A stretch of DNA of 64,000 nt from Saprospiraceae bacterium (GTDB lineage: Bacteria; Bacteroidota; Bacteroidia; Chitinophagales; Saprospiraceae), in the NCBI GenBank assembly GCA_019187225.1, contig JABAQQ010000002.1, positions 62,001 through 126,000 on the forward strand. Direction: 5' to 3'. This document shows, piece after piece, positions 31,419 through 41,466 of the stretch. Below the pieces are notes generated by a model. That model had not been told where the DNA came from. It ran no database searches and saw nothing but the letters and a program-made list of their open reading frames with translations. Position 1 is the first letter of the stretch; each line of letters starts with the position of its first letter. Position numbers and translations under genes: made by a program.

Positions 31419-32921
31419 ATGGCTGCTTTCAGGACGTTATTATTTTTCCAATTTTTGAGCGTTGCAGCGGGGTATGCTCAACCAGGTTTCAACCTGGCCG
31501 TTGATGTTGGTTATCCTCAAAATCAATTTTATGATTTGTTGGTTGAAAACGACACGATCATAGGCTACGGCTTAGGGTTCAATAATAATGTTGAATGGCA
31601 ACAAGGCTTGGTCTTGAGTAAATTTGATTCTTCGGGCAATCTGTTATTATCGAAAATAATTCTTCATCCGCCGGGCGACTTTTACAATATTGACAAGCAT
31701 TGGGGAAAGATCATCAAAACCTCAGATGGAGGCTTTGCGATGACCGCTGCGCCGTATTACAGCAACAGTGCTGTGCTGATAAAGGTCAACAACAACTTCG
31801 AGGTCGAGTTCATCAAAGAATACCCCGACACGGTGAACCTGAGCAATTACTTTTACAAACTTTTGGAGACACCCGGAGGCTACCTGCTCTACGGCGCCAT
31901 CCAGCGGCCCGACTATTATGATGACGGGTTTATCCGGTATGTGGATAAACAAGGCAACACCGTTTGGTTCAAATATGTGGATCACAGTGACTACTCCAAC
32001 GGAGTGGTTTCCCTCGAAAGAATCAATGATAATTTGTATGTATATGGGATGGTCAATGGCGTAACCCCGACAAGTTCCAACTCATCTGTGCATCTCATCA
32101 ACCTGGAAGGCGACATCATTTCTTCGTGGGTCTTCGACCCGGAGCCTGAGATAGGTTATATCCGAAAAATTTGGCCTGTCGCCGACGGCGGAGTTATCAT
32201 TTATGGGCTGTATGTGGTTGAAATTGTCAACAATACCAAATTAGTCCAGTCAACTTTATCAAAATTAGACTCAAACTTCCAGACTGAGTGGGTCAGTCAT
32301 TTTGGGAGTATCAAGAGTTTGGTTTCCCTCATTTTGCTCAACGATTTCGCTCCCACCTCCGACGGCCACTACATCGGCGCGGGCGAGACCTTAGTGAAAG
32401 ATGGCGACGATCCCACCCGTCGTGTAGGCTGGCTCTACAAGTTCTCGCCCGAAGGCGATAGTATCTGGGAGCGGAAAATAAACGCGCCTTTCCTGCCGCT
32501 GTACTACACCAACAGCGGTTTTTTCGGCGGTGTGGGCGTGTTATCCAGCGGCAGCATCGTGGCGGGCGGTACGACTAACGAGGGCAATACCGAGTATTGC
32601 TGGTTAGTGAAAGTGACCAACGACGGGTGTCTGGATACCTTGTACTGCGAGACGGTGGCGGCGCCGGAAGTGCCCGGGGAAAAGTCCGGGGCGGTGAAGG
32701 TCTATCCGAACTCCGCAAATGATTTTATCTATGTGGAAGCCCCCGGATACTCTGCCGCAACGATCCTGCTATATAATACGCAAGGAAAGACAGTACACCG
32801 TGAAAGTTTTGCCGGTCGCATTGTTATTCCGTCGGCTTCTTTACCGGGTGGCGTGTACTTTTTGGAAATGCAGGCAGAGGGCAAAACTATCGCCCGGCAT
32901 ACCCTCCAGATCATTCATTAA
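31419..32921 (+). CDS. Secreted T9SS cargo with beta-propeller-like repeats, 500 aa
   Basis: The signal peptide AAFRTLLFFQFLSVAAGYAQ is followed by about 380 residues of strand-rich repeats. Each carries patterns like GGFAMTAAPYYSNSAVLIKV, GGYLLYGAIQRPDYYDDGFI and GHYIGAGETLVKDGDDPTRR. The pattern of question-of-record blades (SDGGF..G...D..L.KV) is common in Bacteroidota secreted proteins and suggests a propeller. The C-terminal domain starts GAVKVYPNSANDFIYVEAPG and ends in GGVYFLEMQAEGKTIARHTL, a type A T9SS sorting domain. It is exported across the outer membrane by T9SS; ligand unknown. The stop overlaps by 4 bases the 3' end of the convergent patatin gene. Confidence 0.85.
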   Translation: MAAFRTLLFFQFLSVAAGYAQPGFNLAVDVGYPQNQFYDLLVENDTIIGYGLGFNNNVEWQQGLVLSKFDSSGNLLLSKIILHPPGDFYNIDKHWGKIIKTSDGGFAMTAAPYYSNSAVLIKVNNNFEVEFIKEYPDTVNLSNYFYKLLETPGGYLLYGAIQRPDYYDDGFIRYVDKQGNTVWFKYVDHSDYSNGVVSLERINDNLYVYGMVNGVTPTSSNSSVHLINLEGDIISSWVFDPEPEIGYIRKIWPVADGGVIIYGLYVVEIVNNTKLVQSTLSKLDSNFQTEWVSHFGSIKSLVSLILLNDFAPTSDGHYIGAGETLVKDGDDPTRRVGWLYKFSPEGDSIWERKINAPFLPLYYTNSGFFGGVGVLSSGSIVAGGTTNEGNTEYCWLVKVTNDGCLDTLYCETVAAPEVPGEKSGAVKVYPNSANDFIYVEAPGYSAATILLYNTQGKTVHRESFAGRIVIPSASLPGGVYFLEMQAEGKTIARHTLQIIH

Positions 32922-35647
32922 AATGGCTTTATACCGGACTCGCCACACCACCGGCCATTTACACGACACAAATTACTATCCACACATACAGCCGCCCTTT
33001 TCATGATCTCGTTCATTTCGTATTTACTCAGCCAGCGCGACATGACAATTTTGTCCGATCGTGTGCTGCGCGGCTCCTTGCTGGTCAGGAGCGGAAAATC
33101 AATCACTTCCTGCGCTCCCAGTTCGGATTTCACTTTGTGGTACATGTAGTCGGTGTGTCCGCCGAACGGCGTTTGCATCATGGCCGTGATGGGATCGAGC
33201 AGTTGCAGGGAGTTGCCCTCATAGTATGCCCTCGTTTTGTTTTCGTGGTTATCGAAATTGTAGATCAGGAGCATTTTGAACTGCAGTTTTTTCAGGTAGT
33301 CCACGAACACCGGGCGGCTGGAATCGGGCAGCATTTGACCGAGCCATGCGGCATCGGGGTTGCCGCAGATTTTCTCCAATGCGACCCTGATTTCATACAA
33401 GGTGGTGAGACCGAGGTTCTCGTACGCGCCGCCGTCCATAAAACTCCCGGTATTTTCATTGATAAAAACGGTCGAATTCACGTAGGGAAACAACTCGCTC
33501 AGGCTGGTCGCTTCGCCGATGCTGAGGGCTTTGGCCGGTTCTTTGTCGCGGGCGATTCCGATGATGTCCACCGCCGCGTCGTTGAAGGGATTTTCAGGGT
33601 TCACTTTTGCCTGCGCACCGTTCATCAGCACGGGACTGACGATGCCCCTGCGCCCGTCCTCCACGCGGCAGGTGTTGGGGAAATAAAGCGGCAGATCTGT
33701 TTTGGGGCGCGCGACGGAATCTCCCCATTCGTTGGTGTAATACAACGCGAGAAAATTGGTTTTTTTGAAGTAATTGTGCTGGAGACGCCGTTTTTCACCG
33801 AATATATCGCCCAGCCCCGCGCAAACGGCGTTGTCTTCTTCGTCCTGGTGGCGGTCGGTGCGGCTGTGCTGCCCCCGGTACAGGAGATGCACGCCCGGTA
33901 TTTGTTGCAGCAGATCGTAAAAGAAAACACCCGCCAGGGCTGTGGAGATGTAGTTGCGCTTGAATACGCGGCCGAGATAATTCACCCTGCAACCGTTTCG
34001 ATATACCGCAGCATCGCCGATGCCGCTTTGCTGGGCGTGATCCCACAGCGCGAGCGTGGCTGCCGTGCCGAATGCGCCGCCCGATACCGCGCTCATGGCA
34101 AAACACTGCCGCCGAAACCGGCCGTCGCTCACGGAATCCAGTTGGGTCAGTACAGCGCCCGTCCAGGCGCCCGAGCGCGAACCGCCGCCTTCCGCGGCCA
34201 CGAGATACACTTCGAAACCGCTCGTATCTTTTTGAAACCTGTCTTTCGCCCATTGCAGGAAATATGCCTCCAGACTGGCGCGTTGCAAACTGCCGCTCCG
34301 GGGCGCCTCGCCGTTGAATTTCATGCGGTAATGATCGCGCTGAGCGAAAAATACCAACAACACCAGTACGGCGCCAATCAAGGCATAGAAACGCAGTGTC
34401 GTCATATTGTACGCCAGCAGATCCAGTACCTGGTAATAGGCGATGAACACGAACATCAGCATGGCAATCGGGAACATCCACAAACTGAACCATTCCTGCG
34501 AAGTAATGCTTTTGTTGTTGCACGTCAAAAAAATAGCGATGCCGGCGAAATAGGAAGCCCGCATCAGCCAGTCGTACCAGGTCTCAAATTTTGGCTCATA
34601 TGTCTTGTCCTCTTTCTCACAGGCGTCTTTTTTTTGCGCTTCGACGATCAGGCACTCGCTGAAACTGTTGAGAAAAAACGCGACGGCCAAGGGCCCCCAG
34701 AGCGAAAATACCAGCAGCGCGAAATAACAAAAAGGCGCGGCATAAAAGCGATAAAACCATACCAGTATCCCCAAAACCGTCATCGAAACCAGCAATAACC
34801 GGAAATTCTTCCGGTATGCCTTCCACAGCATACCCAGTTGCGCGTCGTATTCCGTTGCGGTTTTGGGGCAATCCTCCAGGTGTCGTTCTTCGTCCCGGCT
34901 TTCTTTCAGGCATTGTTCGCAGCGGAATATTTTTTCTAAGCGGCGGAAGTGTTTCGGCGGTTTGGCGGCGGAATGGGTAGCGCCCGGATGATCCTGTTCC
35001 CGCTGGTGCCTCCTGGCGGAACGGGAATCGCAAACGTAGCTCCTCGGCCGGATCAGCGAACCGGCGATCAGGTATAAAACAGCCAGTCCGAACAAGACCG
35101 GCATGGCATTGCTTTCGAGCCAGAACGAGAGCGGAGAGGATGTTTTGTTGTCGAGGGGATTGTCGCGCAGCAAAGCGAGCGAGAGCGTGGCGCTCACTAA
35201 GAGCATGGGCAGGCTGGATACCATGGCTACCCGCCACGCATTGCCGGGCTTGCGGTAATACGCCTCGAAATCTTCCCGGCGTTTGTCGCCGCAGATCCAT
35301 CGCCGCCAGTGCCCGGCCTGGAACCGCATCGGCTTGTGCCAGAATACATAGCACAGCCAAAAGATAACCACGCCGTTGAGACCAAAAACCACAACAAACT
35401 GGAGCGGCAGTTGCACGCCGTTTTTAATGTCGGTAGCGAAAGCAGAAAAAAACTGCTGGACTTTATCCACCCGGGTCAGCAACACAGCCAGAATAACGCA
35501 CAACACCAACTCCTTGAAATGCCACTGGTAGTAACGCTGGAGTTTATCGCGTTTTTCCTCGTCGTCGTACCAAAGGTCGTACAACCAATTGGTGTTTTCA
35601 CACAGATTGCGGTGGATGCGGGCAGAAAGCGATTCGGGCGGTTTCAT
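32918..35647 (-). CDS. Patatin-like phospholipase domain with long membrane N-terminus, 909 aa
   Basis: The N-terminal half (about residues 35-460) has roughly ten membrane segments, interrupted by a soluble loop at 200-275. That loop contains Cys pairs, IFRCEQCLKESRDEERHLED, resembling a zinc-binding site. The C-terminal half (about 475-880) is patatin-like: the oxyanion loop AAEGGGSRSGAWTGAVL, the nucleophile elbow in FAMSAVSGGAFG (Ser near 518), and the catalytic Asp in FMDGGAYENLG (near 735). The dyad appears intact, so acyl-ester hydrolysis is expected, probably at the membrane. The fusion with such a long membrane part is unusual. No neighbour suggests a pathway. Confidence 0.82.
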   Translation of the reverse strand: MKPPESLSARIHRNLCENTNWLYDLWYDDEEKRDKLQRYYQWHFKELVLCVILAVLLTRVDKVQQFFSAFATDIKNGVQLPLQFVVVFGLNGVVIFWLCYVFWHKPMRFQAGHWRRWICGDKRREDFEAYYRKPGNAWRVAMVSSLPMLLVSATLSLALLRDNPLDNKTSSPLSFWLESNAMPVLFGLAVLYLIAGSLIRPRSYVCDSRSARRHQREQDHPGATHSAAKPPKHFRRLEKIFRCEQCLKESRDEERHLEDCPKTATEYDAQLGMLWKAYRKNFRLLLVSMTVLGILVWFYRFYAAPFCYFALLVFSLWGPLAVAFFLNSFSECLIVEAQKKDACEKEDKTYEPKFETWYDWLMRASYFAGIAIFLTCNNKSITSQEWFSLWMFPIAMLMFVFIAYYQVLDLLAYNMTTLRFYALIGAVLVLLVFFAQRDHYRMKFNGEAPRSGSLQRASLEAYFLQWAKDRFQKDTSGFEVYLVAAEGGGSRSGAWTGAVLTQLDSVSDGRFRRQCFAMSAVSGGAFGTAATLALWDHAQQSGIGDAAVYRNGCRVNYLGRVFKRNYISTALAGVFFYDLLQQIPGVHLLYRGQHSRTDRHQDEEDNAVCAGLGDIFGEKRRLQHNYFKKTNFLALYYTNEWGDSVARPKTDLPLYFPNTCRVEDGRRGIVSPVLMNGAQAKVNPENPFNDAAVDIIGIARDKEPAKALSIGEATSLSELFPYVNSTVFINENTGSFMDGGAYENLGLTTLYEIRVALEKICGNPDAAWLGQMLPDSSRPVFVDYLKKLQFKMLLIYNFDNHENKTRAYYEGNSLQLLDPITAMMQTPFGGHTDYMYHKVKSELGAQEVIDFPLLTSKEPRSTRSDKIVMSRWLSKYEMNEIMKRAAVCVDSNLCRVNGRWCGESGIKPF

Positions 35648-35684
35648 ATTGGCGGCGGATATTTATTGGGAATAATAAAGAAAA

Positions 35685-35713
35685 TTGGCTGTAAAAATAG
35701 TTTCTTATTTTTG
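35685..35713 (+). promoter_or_regulatory. -33/-7 promoter for the serine hydrolase gene
   Basis: TTG at 35685-35687, an 18-base gap, then TATTTTTG at 35706-35713. The ATG follows at 35732. Confidence 0.6.
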
Positions 35714-35731
35714 CCTGCAAACCAACTTCTT

Positions 35732-37015
35732 ATGAAAAATTTCCTGCTCTTTACGTTCTTCGTTCTACCCCTCTTCCTTACCGCGCAAAAACCGGTACTC
35801 CGCGAAGCCGCTCCCGAAAGTGCCGGCATATCGTCCGCCCGGCTGCGCCACCTCGATTCGCTGCTGATCCGTTACATAGACAACAAGGCCATGCCCTGCG
35901 CCGCCGCGCTTATCTGCCGCGACGGTAAGATCGTGTACCACAAAGCTTTCGGCCTGCGCGACCCCGAAACCCGCGACCCTTTGGAGCGCAACGATATTTT
36001 CCGCATCGCTTCCATGACCAAAGCCATTACCTCGACGGCGGCGATGATGCTCTTCGAAGAAGGCAGATTCGCCCTCGACGATCCCATTTCCAAATATCTT
36101 CCGGAATTTAAAAATCCGAAAATACTGCTGGAATACAACCGCCAAACCGGAGCGATGAGCACCACTCCGGCAAAAAGCGAGATCACGGTGCGCCAACTGA
36201 TGAACCATACTTCAGGCATAGACTATGGTTCGATCAGTTCGAGCGAGGACATGAAACTGATCTTCGCCAAAGCGGGTGTGTACGACCTGTTTACCACCGA
36301 AAATATTGCTTTGGAGGAAAACATCCGGCGGCTCGCGGCGCTACCGTTGCGCCACCATCCCGGTGAAAAATGGACTTATGGCATGAATACCGACGTACTG
36401 GGACGCTTAGTGGAGGTGTGGTCGGGCCGGTCGCTCGCCGAATTTTTCCGCACCCGCATCTTCGAACCGCTGGGTATGAATGACACTTATTTTTATCTGC
36501 CTGATGCTAAAAAAGACCGCTTGGTACCGGTATATACCGAAGCCGGCGAGCCCAAAACCTTGCAAAAACTCCCCGTTCAACCCGGCTACGATCCCGATTA
36601 CCCCATAAAAGGCGCGAAAAAACTCTACTCCGGCGGGGCAGGGCTCTCGTCCACGGCGCTGGATTACGCCGTTTTCCTGCAAATGATCCTGAACGGCGGC
36701 GAATACAACGGCAAACGCCTCCTGAGCCGCAAAACCATCGAACTGATGACGGCCAACCAGATCGGCGATCTGAAAATGTGGAACCCGACCGACAAGTTCT
36801 CCCTGGCTTTTTCCATCACGACGGAAGACAACGCCTGGCGCGAACCGGGTTCGGTGGGTAAATTGGGATGGGGCGGCTATTTCAGTACCCATTATTTCGC
36901 CGACCCGAAAGAGCGCCTCATCGTAGTGGTGATGAAACAACTGAGCGGCGACAACCGCGGCTGGGAGATCTGGCCGCTGATGGAAGCGGTGGTGTACGGA
37001 GCGATCGCCGATTGA
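35732..37015 (+). CDS. Exported serine hydrolase, class C beta-lactamase fold, 427 aa
   Basis: The signal peptide MKNFLLFTFFVLPLFLTAQ is followed by a beta-lactamase/DD-peptidase-like domain. The S-x-x-K motif is SMTK (Ser94, Lys97) within FRIASMTKAITSTAAMML, and the second motif is YGMN (Tyr near residue 216). HTSGIDYG and GGAGLSSTALDYAVFLQMIL are family-typical. The third motif near the end is in KLGWGGYFSTHYF rather than a clear K-T-G, as in esterase-like members (EstB). The substrate could be an ester or D-amino peptide. It was started at the signal peptide; the long upstream frame contains the promoter. Confidence 0.9.
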   Translation: MKNFLLFTFFVLPLFLTAQKPVLREAAPESAGISSARLRHLDSLLIRYIDNKAMPCAAALICRDGKIVYHKAFGLRDPETRDPLERNDIFRIASMTKAITSTAAMMLFEEGRFALDDPISKYLPEFKNPKILLEYNRQTGAMSTTPAKSEITVRQLMNHTSGIDYGSISSSEDMKLIFAKAGVYDLFTTENIALEENIRRLAALPLRHHPGEKWTYGMNTDVLGRLVEVWSGRSLAEFFRTRIFEPLGMNDTYFYLPDAKKDRLVPVYTEAGEPKTLQKLPVQPGYDPDYPIKGAKKLYSGGAGLSSTALDYAVFLQMILNGGEYNGKRLLSRKTIELMTANQIGDLKMWNPTDKFSLAFSITTEDNAWREPGSVGKLGWGGYFSTHYFADPKERLIVVVMKQLSGDNRGWEIWPLMEAVVYGAIAD

Positions 37016-37066
37016 ATGTTGCGCGACAAATCCCGTTTTTTAATTTTAGTTTAATCTCGCAGGTTG

Positions 37067-37074
37067 TATGTTTG
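37067..37074 (+). promoter_or_regulatory. -7 element (TATGTTTG) for the large repeat protein gene
   Basis: Perfect TAnnTTTG, 49 bases before the ATG at 37123. Confidence 0.45.
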
Positions 37075-37122
37075 GGGGCTACTGTAAATCAATCATTTGT
37101 CACAATCTCATTTCCCAAACAC

Positions 37123-40100
37123 ATGACAAAACATCTGCTTTTCTTCTGTTTGACACAGTTGATCGTTCAGGCTATGATAGCCCAAACTCCCAATACCTGC
37201 CCCGACAACACTCCCGGAGCTGACGAATGTGTGGACGCGTGTATCTATTGTAATCTGGAATCATATACAGGCTCAACCGCCGGCTATACGGACGGAAGCG
37301 TGTCGAGTTTTTGCGGAACCCTTGAAAATGAACAATGGCTCGGATTCGTCGCAGGAGGTTCCAGTATTACCATAACCGTCATGCCTTTTGGTTGCGCCCT
37401 TGGCGACGGTGTGCAAGTGGCGCTTTATCCTGCCTGCAATCTGGACCCAATCGCTTGTAATGGAGGCATGGCGGATGGCGGCAGCACACCTGTTTCCGTA
37501 AGTGCCGGTACCATTCCGGGGCAAGTGTATTATCTCATGGTAGATGGTTATGCCGGTGATTTATGCAATTTTACCCTCGACGTTTCACCGGCAGGAGCGG
37601 CCATAGGGATACAGTTTGAGGCTCAGACGATCGGGTTGTGCCCCAATGAAACATTTACGCTAAACGGTGTGCCCTATTCCGCACCCGCGGTAGTGAAAGA
37701 TACCTTGTATTCCAATTCCGGCGGCTGCGACACAATCGTCACCTACAACCTCGCGCCACTGCCTTACGTCGAGGCTGCAAAAACCATAGAGTTTTGTCCC
37801 GGCGACACGATCATCCTCGATGGTATCATATTCACGGAACCGGGCACTTATGTATCGGATGTGCCGTTGCCGGCCACCGGCAGCGGCTGTGATTCCATCA
37901 TTACATATACATTGGAGCACTTGCCGCAACCCACAACATCCTCAATCGTTGTGCTGCAAACCGGCGAACCCTTTACCATCGGGGGCAACACCTATTTCGC
38001 CCCGGATACGGTGCAGGCCCTTCTTCCCGCTCCTGCCGGCTGCGACACCCTCGCTACCTATTGGCTGCTGCTCGACCAAAGCATCCCCGATACCTGCTCC
38101 GAAACGCGGCGTTTTTTCAAATTGCTGGGCGAGCAGGCCAACTTCGAGCGCGGCAACGTGCTGATCCCCGCCGCCGACGGTAATTTCTACATTGCCGGTG
38201 AAAAAGACGTTCAGTCCCTCCTGATGAAGGTAACGCCCGAAGGCGAAGTGTTGTGGTCGCGCAGCTTCCAACCTGTGCCAACACTCACCACGCATATCAC
38301 CGACCTGGTGGAAGATTCCGAAGGGATGCTCGCGGGCAGTGCCATCGCCGGGGAAGGCGACATCAATCTGAAAAGTTATGCTTTTCGGTACAATCCCCTG
38401 ACGGACAATATTATCTGGTCCAGGTTGCTGGAGCAGCAAAGCCCGGAAGCCTTTGCCATTTTAGAAAAAAATCCCGGCGGTAACTTCCTGCTGCTGACCA
38501 GCCCGCAATTGGCGTTGAACGTGGACGATGCGGAGATTTGGGAATTGAACCGGAACACCGGCGCCTTGGTGGGCAGCCTGACGGATCGCTACAACCTCGG
38601 CATTTCGGATGTCTGGAACAGCATGATCATGCACGACGGCGCACTTTACGTCACCGGGCGGCATATCCACATCAACCAGCCCGCGCCTGCTCCGTTGGAT
38701 AAAATTCGTATGGGCCTGAGCAAACTCGACCTCGCCACCGGCGCTCCCATATGGTCGCGCCTGAGTCATATAGACACATCCGCCTCCGCCACGCTTTTCG
38801 GTCAGGACCTGCTCGTTCACGACGACGCCTTGCTGACGGTGTACAGCGGCAATGATTCGGACGATCCCGATGCCACGCCGGCGCTATTCCTTCAAAAAAA
38901 CGCACTCGACGGAGACCTGCTCTGGGTCAAACGCTACGACACGCCTTTGCCCGCCGGTATTTTGGCGAGCGACATCCAGCAAATGAGCGATGGCTACATC
39001 ATCATCGGCCTTGCCTTCCAAAATGCCGCCTGGCAAAAGGTCATCATCAAAACCGATTTTAACGGCGACGTGCTGTGGGCCAGACAAGTCTCGAATACCA
39101 GCCCAAGCAATATCGCCGGCGCATTCAGCCTCGGTCAGCACCAGTCAGCCGTTGTCAACGACGTGCTCTTCCTGACGACTGCCACGGCAGATACGCCAAC
39201 CGACGCTGTATTGATTAAAATGACTTCCGACGGTGAGGCGGGCGACAGTTGTGGTCTGGTTACACCTTTCGACGTGGTGGCGGAAACCGTCTCCGATCCG
39301 GTGAATACGGTCGTCCAGATACCATTCAACCAATTCATCGGCCAATCTTCCGGGGTACAGGTTGCCGTTCAAACGGCTTCGATGCCTGTTGCTACCTACT
39401 GCATCAGTTGCGTTCAGGTTTGCGACGACACACTCGACCTGGGGCCGGATATTGTGTTGTGTCAGGACAGCACCCTCACTTTTAATGCCGGCAGCGGTTT
39501 TGTCAGCTATTTGTGGCAGGACGGATCGTCCGATTCGACCTTCACGACCGACGAGGCCGGAATTTACTGGGTTGAAGTGACGGATGCGTGCGGCGACAAA
39601 CAGCGCGATTCGGTATTGCTCACATTCAGTCTGGTGAGCGATATTAAATTGAAGGATACCACCCTGTGTTTGGGCGGAAGCCTGACGCTTTCCGTGCCTG
39701 GCTTCGATACCTACGATTGGTCGCCTTCGGCGGGCCTGGATTGCGATTCCTGCGCTACGGTGGTAATCCAGCCTGCTGTTACGACAATCTATACGCTGTA
39801 TGCGGAAAATGCGGCGGGATGCACCAAAGCGGATACTTTCACTGTCGTGGTATTGCCCTTTCAAACCCGCTCCGAGACAGTCGAATTTTGCCCCGGCGAA
39901 TCCGTGGTGATCGGTGGCGTGGAATACACGCAATCGGGCACGGTGGTAGATACCATCCCCGGCACGGTCGGTTGCGATACCATCGTGACTTATACGCTTA
40001 CCTTGTTGCCGTACAACCTGGGCGCTCAGGCGATCGAGTTTTGCCCCGGCGAATCGGTCACCATTGGTGGTGTGGAATACACCCAATCTGCGACAGTGGT

Positions 40101-41295
40101 GGATACGATCCCCGGAACAATAGGTTGCGATACCATTATTACGTATACCCTGACCTTACTTCCGCAACCCACCCGTTCCGAAACGATAGAATTTTGCTCC
40201 GGTGAATCGGTCACCATTGGCGGCAATGTGTACACCCAGCCGGGGACGGTGATGGACACGATAACTGCGGCCGTTGGTTGCGATACGATAGTTACTTATA
40301 CCCTGCAATTTATTGATACTCCGGGCTCTTCCGTTTCCATTGACTGCCCGACAGACCTCGACATTCCCATTGACCCCGGCGCAGGCCCGGTTGCGGTCAA
40401 CTATAATTTGCCAACTGTATCGAGCGACTGCGAATGCCCTGGCATCGCGCTTACACTGACGCAGGGACTTGCGCCGGGTGGTTTATTCCCGACCGGCCCT
40501 ACTGCGGTTTGTTACCAGGCGAAAGACAGTTGCGGCAACACCGCTTCCTGCTGCTTCGAAGTATTTGTCCGGGAAGAAGAGCCCTGCGACGTAAAAACCA
40601 TCGGTTGCATGAAGTACGAACTGCTGGACATCACGCGGAGCGCGTCGTCGCTGAATCTCAACTACCGCATTCGCGTGACGAACACCTGTGCCAACAAGAT
40701 GATCTATACGGCGATCCAAATTCCCGATGGCATGGCAGCGGTGGAACCGGCCAATAATTCGGTGTTCACGGCTGGCAGCGGACGTCAGTACGACGTGCGC
40801 AACCCCAACTACTCGCCGTTCTACTCCATCCGTTTCAAATCAAAGCTGGACAGTATTGCCAACGGACAATCGGATATCTTCGAATATACCCTGCCGCCGC
40901 AGATCAACCCGGCCTATATCCACCTGACTTCGCGCCTGTATTCGCAGGTATTCTACGAAGCGCATCTGAATACCTTCAACTGCCCGATCGAGATCGTTCA
41001 GGACAAACCGCAAAACAGGAACCTGGCAACGCCCGGCAGCCCGTCGGATATTCGCCTGTTCCCGAACCCAACCTCCGGGGCTTTGTTCGCCGACTTTTCC
41101 GACTGGCAGGGAGAGCAGTTAAAAGTTCAGGTGTTCAACAGCCAGGGACAGCGGGTGCAATTATTCGGCATCCGGGCAGGCGACGCGCCGCAGCGGATCG
41201 AATTGCCGGAAGGATTGTCCGCCGGATTGTATTTCCTCGATGTGCTGCGGGAAAACGGAGAAAAACAGGTGGCGCGGTTTGTGATGCAACGCTGA
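37123..41295 (+). CDS. Large secreted T9SS cargo with tandem 51-residue repeats, 1390 aa
   Basis: The signal peptide MTKHLLFFCLTQLIVQAMIA is followed by a PPC-like domain (residues 30-155). Next are three degenerate repeats of about 50 residues (165-320) with CDTIVTYNL-type cores. A long propeller-like region (325-735) follows with SDGYIIIGLAFQNA-type blades. Then come PKD/Ig-like parts (750-915), three near-identical 51-residue repeats (917-1069; EFCPGESVTIGGVEYTQ), a HYR-like domain (NTASCCFEVFV) and a C-terminal T9SS sorting domain beginning DIRLFPNPTSGALFADFSDW. Probably a cell-surface adhesin or matrix protein. The repeats could change in number by slippage or recombination. It starts after the serine hydrolase gene with its own promoter. 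Confidence 0.88.
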   Translation: MTKHLLFFCLTQLIVQAMIAQTPNTCPDNTPGADECVDACIYCNLESYTGSTAGYTDGSVSSFCGTLENEQWLGFVAGGSSITITVMPFGCALGDGVQVALYPACNLDPIACNGGMADGGSTPVSVSAGTIPGQVYYLMVDGYAGDLCNFTLDVSPAGAAIGIQFEAQTIGLCPNETFTLNGVPYSAPAVVKDTLYSNSGGCDTIVTYNLAPLPYVEAAKTIEFCPGDTIILDGIIFTEPGTYVSDVPLPATGSGCDSIITYTLEHLPQPTTSSIVVLQTGEPFTIGGNTYFAPDTVQALLPAPAGCDTLATYWLLLDQSIPDTCSETRRFFKLLGEQANFERGNVLIPAADGNFYIAGEKDVQSLLMKVTPEGEVLWSRSFQPVPTLTTHITDLVEDSEGMLAGSAIAGEGDINLKSYAFRYNPLTDNIIWSRLLEQQSPEAFAILEKNPGGNFLLLTSPQLALNVDDAEIWELNRNTGALVGSLTDRYNLGISDVWNSMIMHDGALYVTGRHIHINQPAPAPLDKIRMGLSKLDLATGAPIWSRLSHIDTSASATLFGQDLLVHDDALLTVYSGNDSDDPDATPALFLQKNALDGDLLWVKRYDTPLPAGILASDIQQMSDGYIIIGLAFQNAAWQKVIIKTDFNGDVLWARQVSNTSPSNIAGAFSLGQHQSAVVNDVLFLTTATADTPTDAVLIKMTSDGEAGDSCGLVTPFDVVAETVSDPVNTVVQIPFNQFIGQSSGVQVAVQTASMPVATYCISCVQVCDDTLDLGPDIVLCQDSTLTFNAGSGFVSYLWQDGSSDSTFTTDEAGIYWVEVTDACGDKQRDSVLLTFSLVSDIKLKDTTLCLGGSLTLSVPGFDTYDWSPSAGLDCDSCATVVIQPAVTTIYTLYAENAAGCTKADTFTVVVLPFQTRSETVEFCPGESVVIGGVEYTQSGTVVDTIPGTVGCDTIVTYTLTLLPYNLGAQAIEFCPGESVTIGGVEYTQSATVVDTIPGTIGCDTIITYTLTLLPQPTRSETIEFCSGESVTIGGNVYTQPGTVMDTITAAVGCDTIVTYTLQFIDTPGSSVSIDCPTDLDIPIDPGAGPVAVNYNLPTVSSDCECPGIALTLTQGLAPGGLFPTGPTAVCYQAKDSCGNTASCCFEVFVREEEPCDVKTIGCMKYELLDITRSASSLNLNYRIRVTNTCANKMIYTAIQIPDGMAAVEPANNSVFTAGSGRQYDVRNPNYSPFYSIRFKSKLDSIANGQSDIFEYTLPPQINPAYIHLTSRLYSQVFYEAHLNTFNCPIEIVQDKPQNRNLATPGSPSDIRLFPNPTSGALFADFSDWQGEQLKVQVFNSQGQRVQLFGIRAGDAPQRIELPEGLSAGLYFLDVLRENGEKQVARFVMQR
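39871..40329 (+). repeat. Three tandem 153-base units within the large cargo gene
   Basis: Units at 39871-40023, 40024-40176 and 40177-40329 each encode 51 residues with the core EFCxGES and GCDTIxTYTL. DNA similarity between the first two is high by eye. Confidence 0.85.
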
Positions 41296-41338
41296 CCCGG
41301 AGCGGGATGTAAAATTTTTGAACCAGATTTAAACTATG

Positions 41339-41380
41339 AGCGGCTGCCCGGAGCATTCCGGCGGCCGCTTTTTATTTTTT
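41339..41380 (+). terminator. Terminator after the large cargo gene
   Basis: Stem agcggc / gccgct with an inner ccgga / tccgg pair, then a T-rich run. Confidence 0.75.
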
Positions 41381-41466
41381 GAAAAAAACCGCTTTGAAAA
41401 ATCCGGATCGCGGGCTGCGCTCGTAAGTGGGGCATTCATTGTTCACCAAAATTTAAAAAAACAATC

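Noticed and set aside
33137-34798. 553-codon open frame on the plus strand
   Set aside because: It lies fully antisense to the patatin-like gene, has no family motifs and the composition of a shadow frame.
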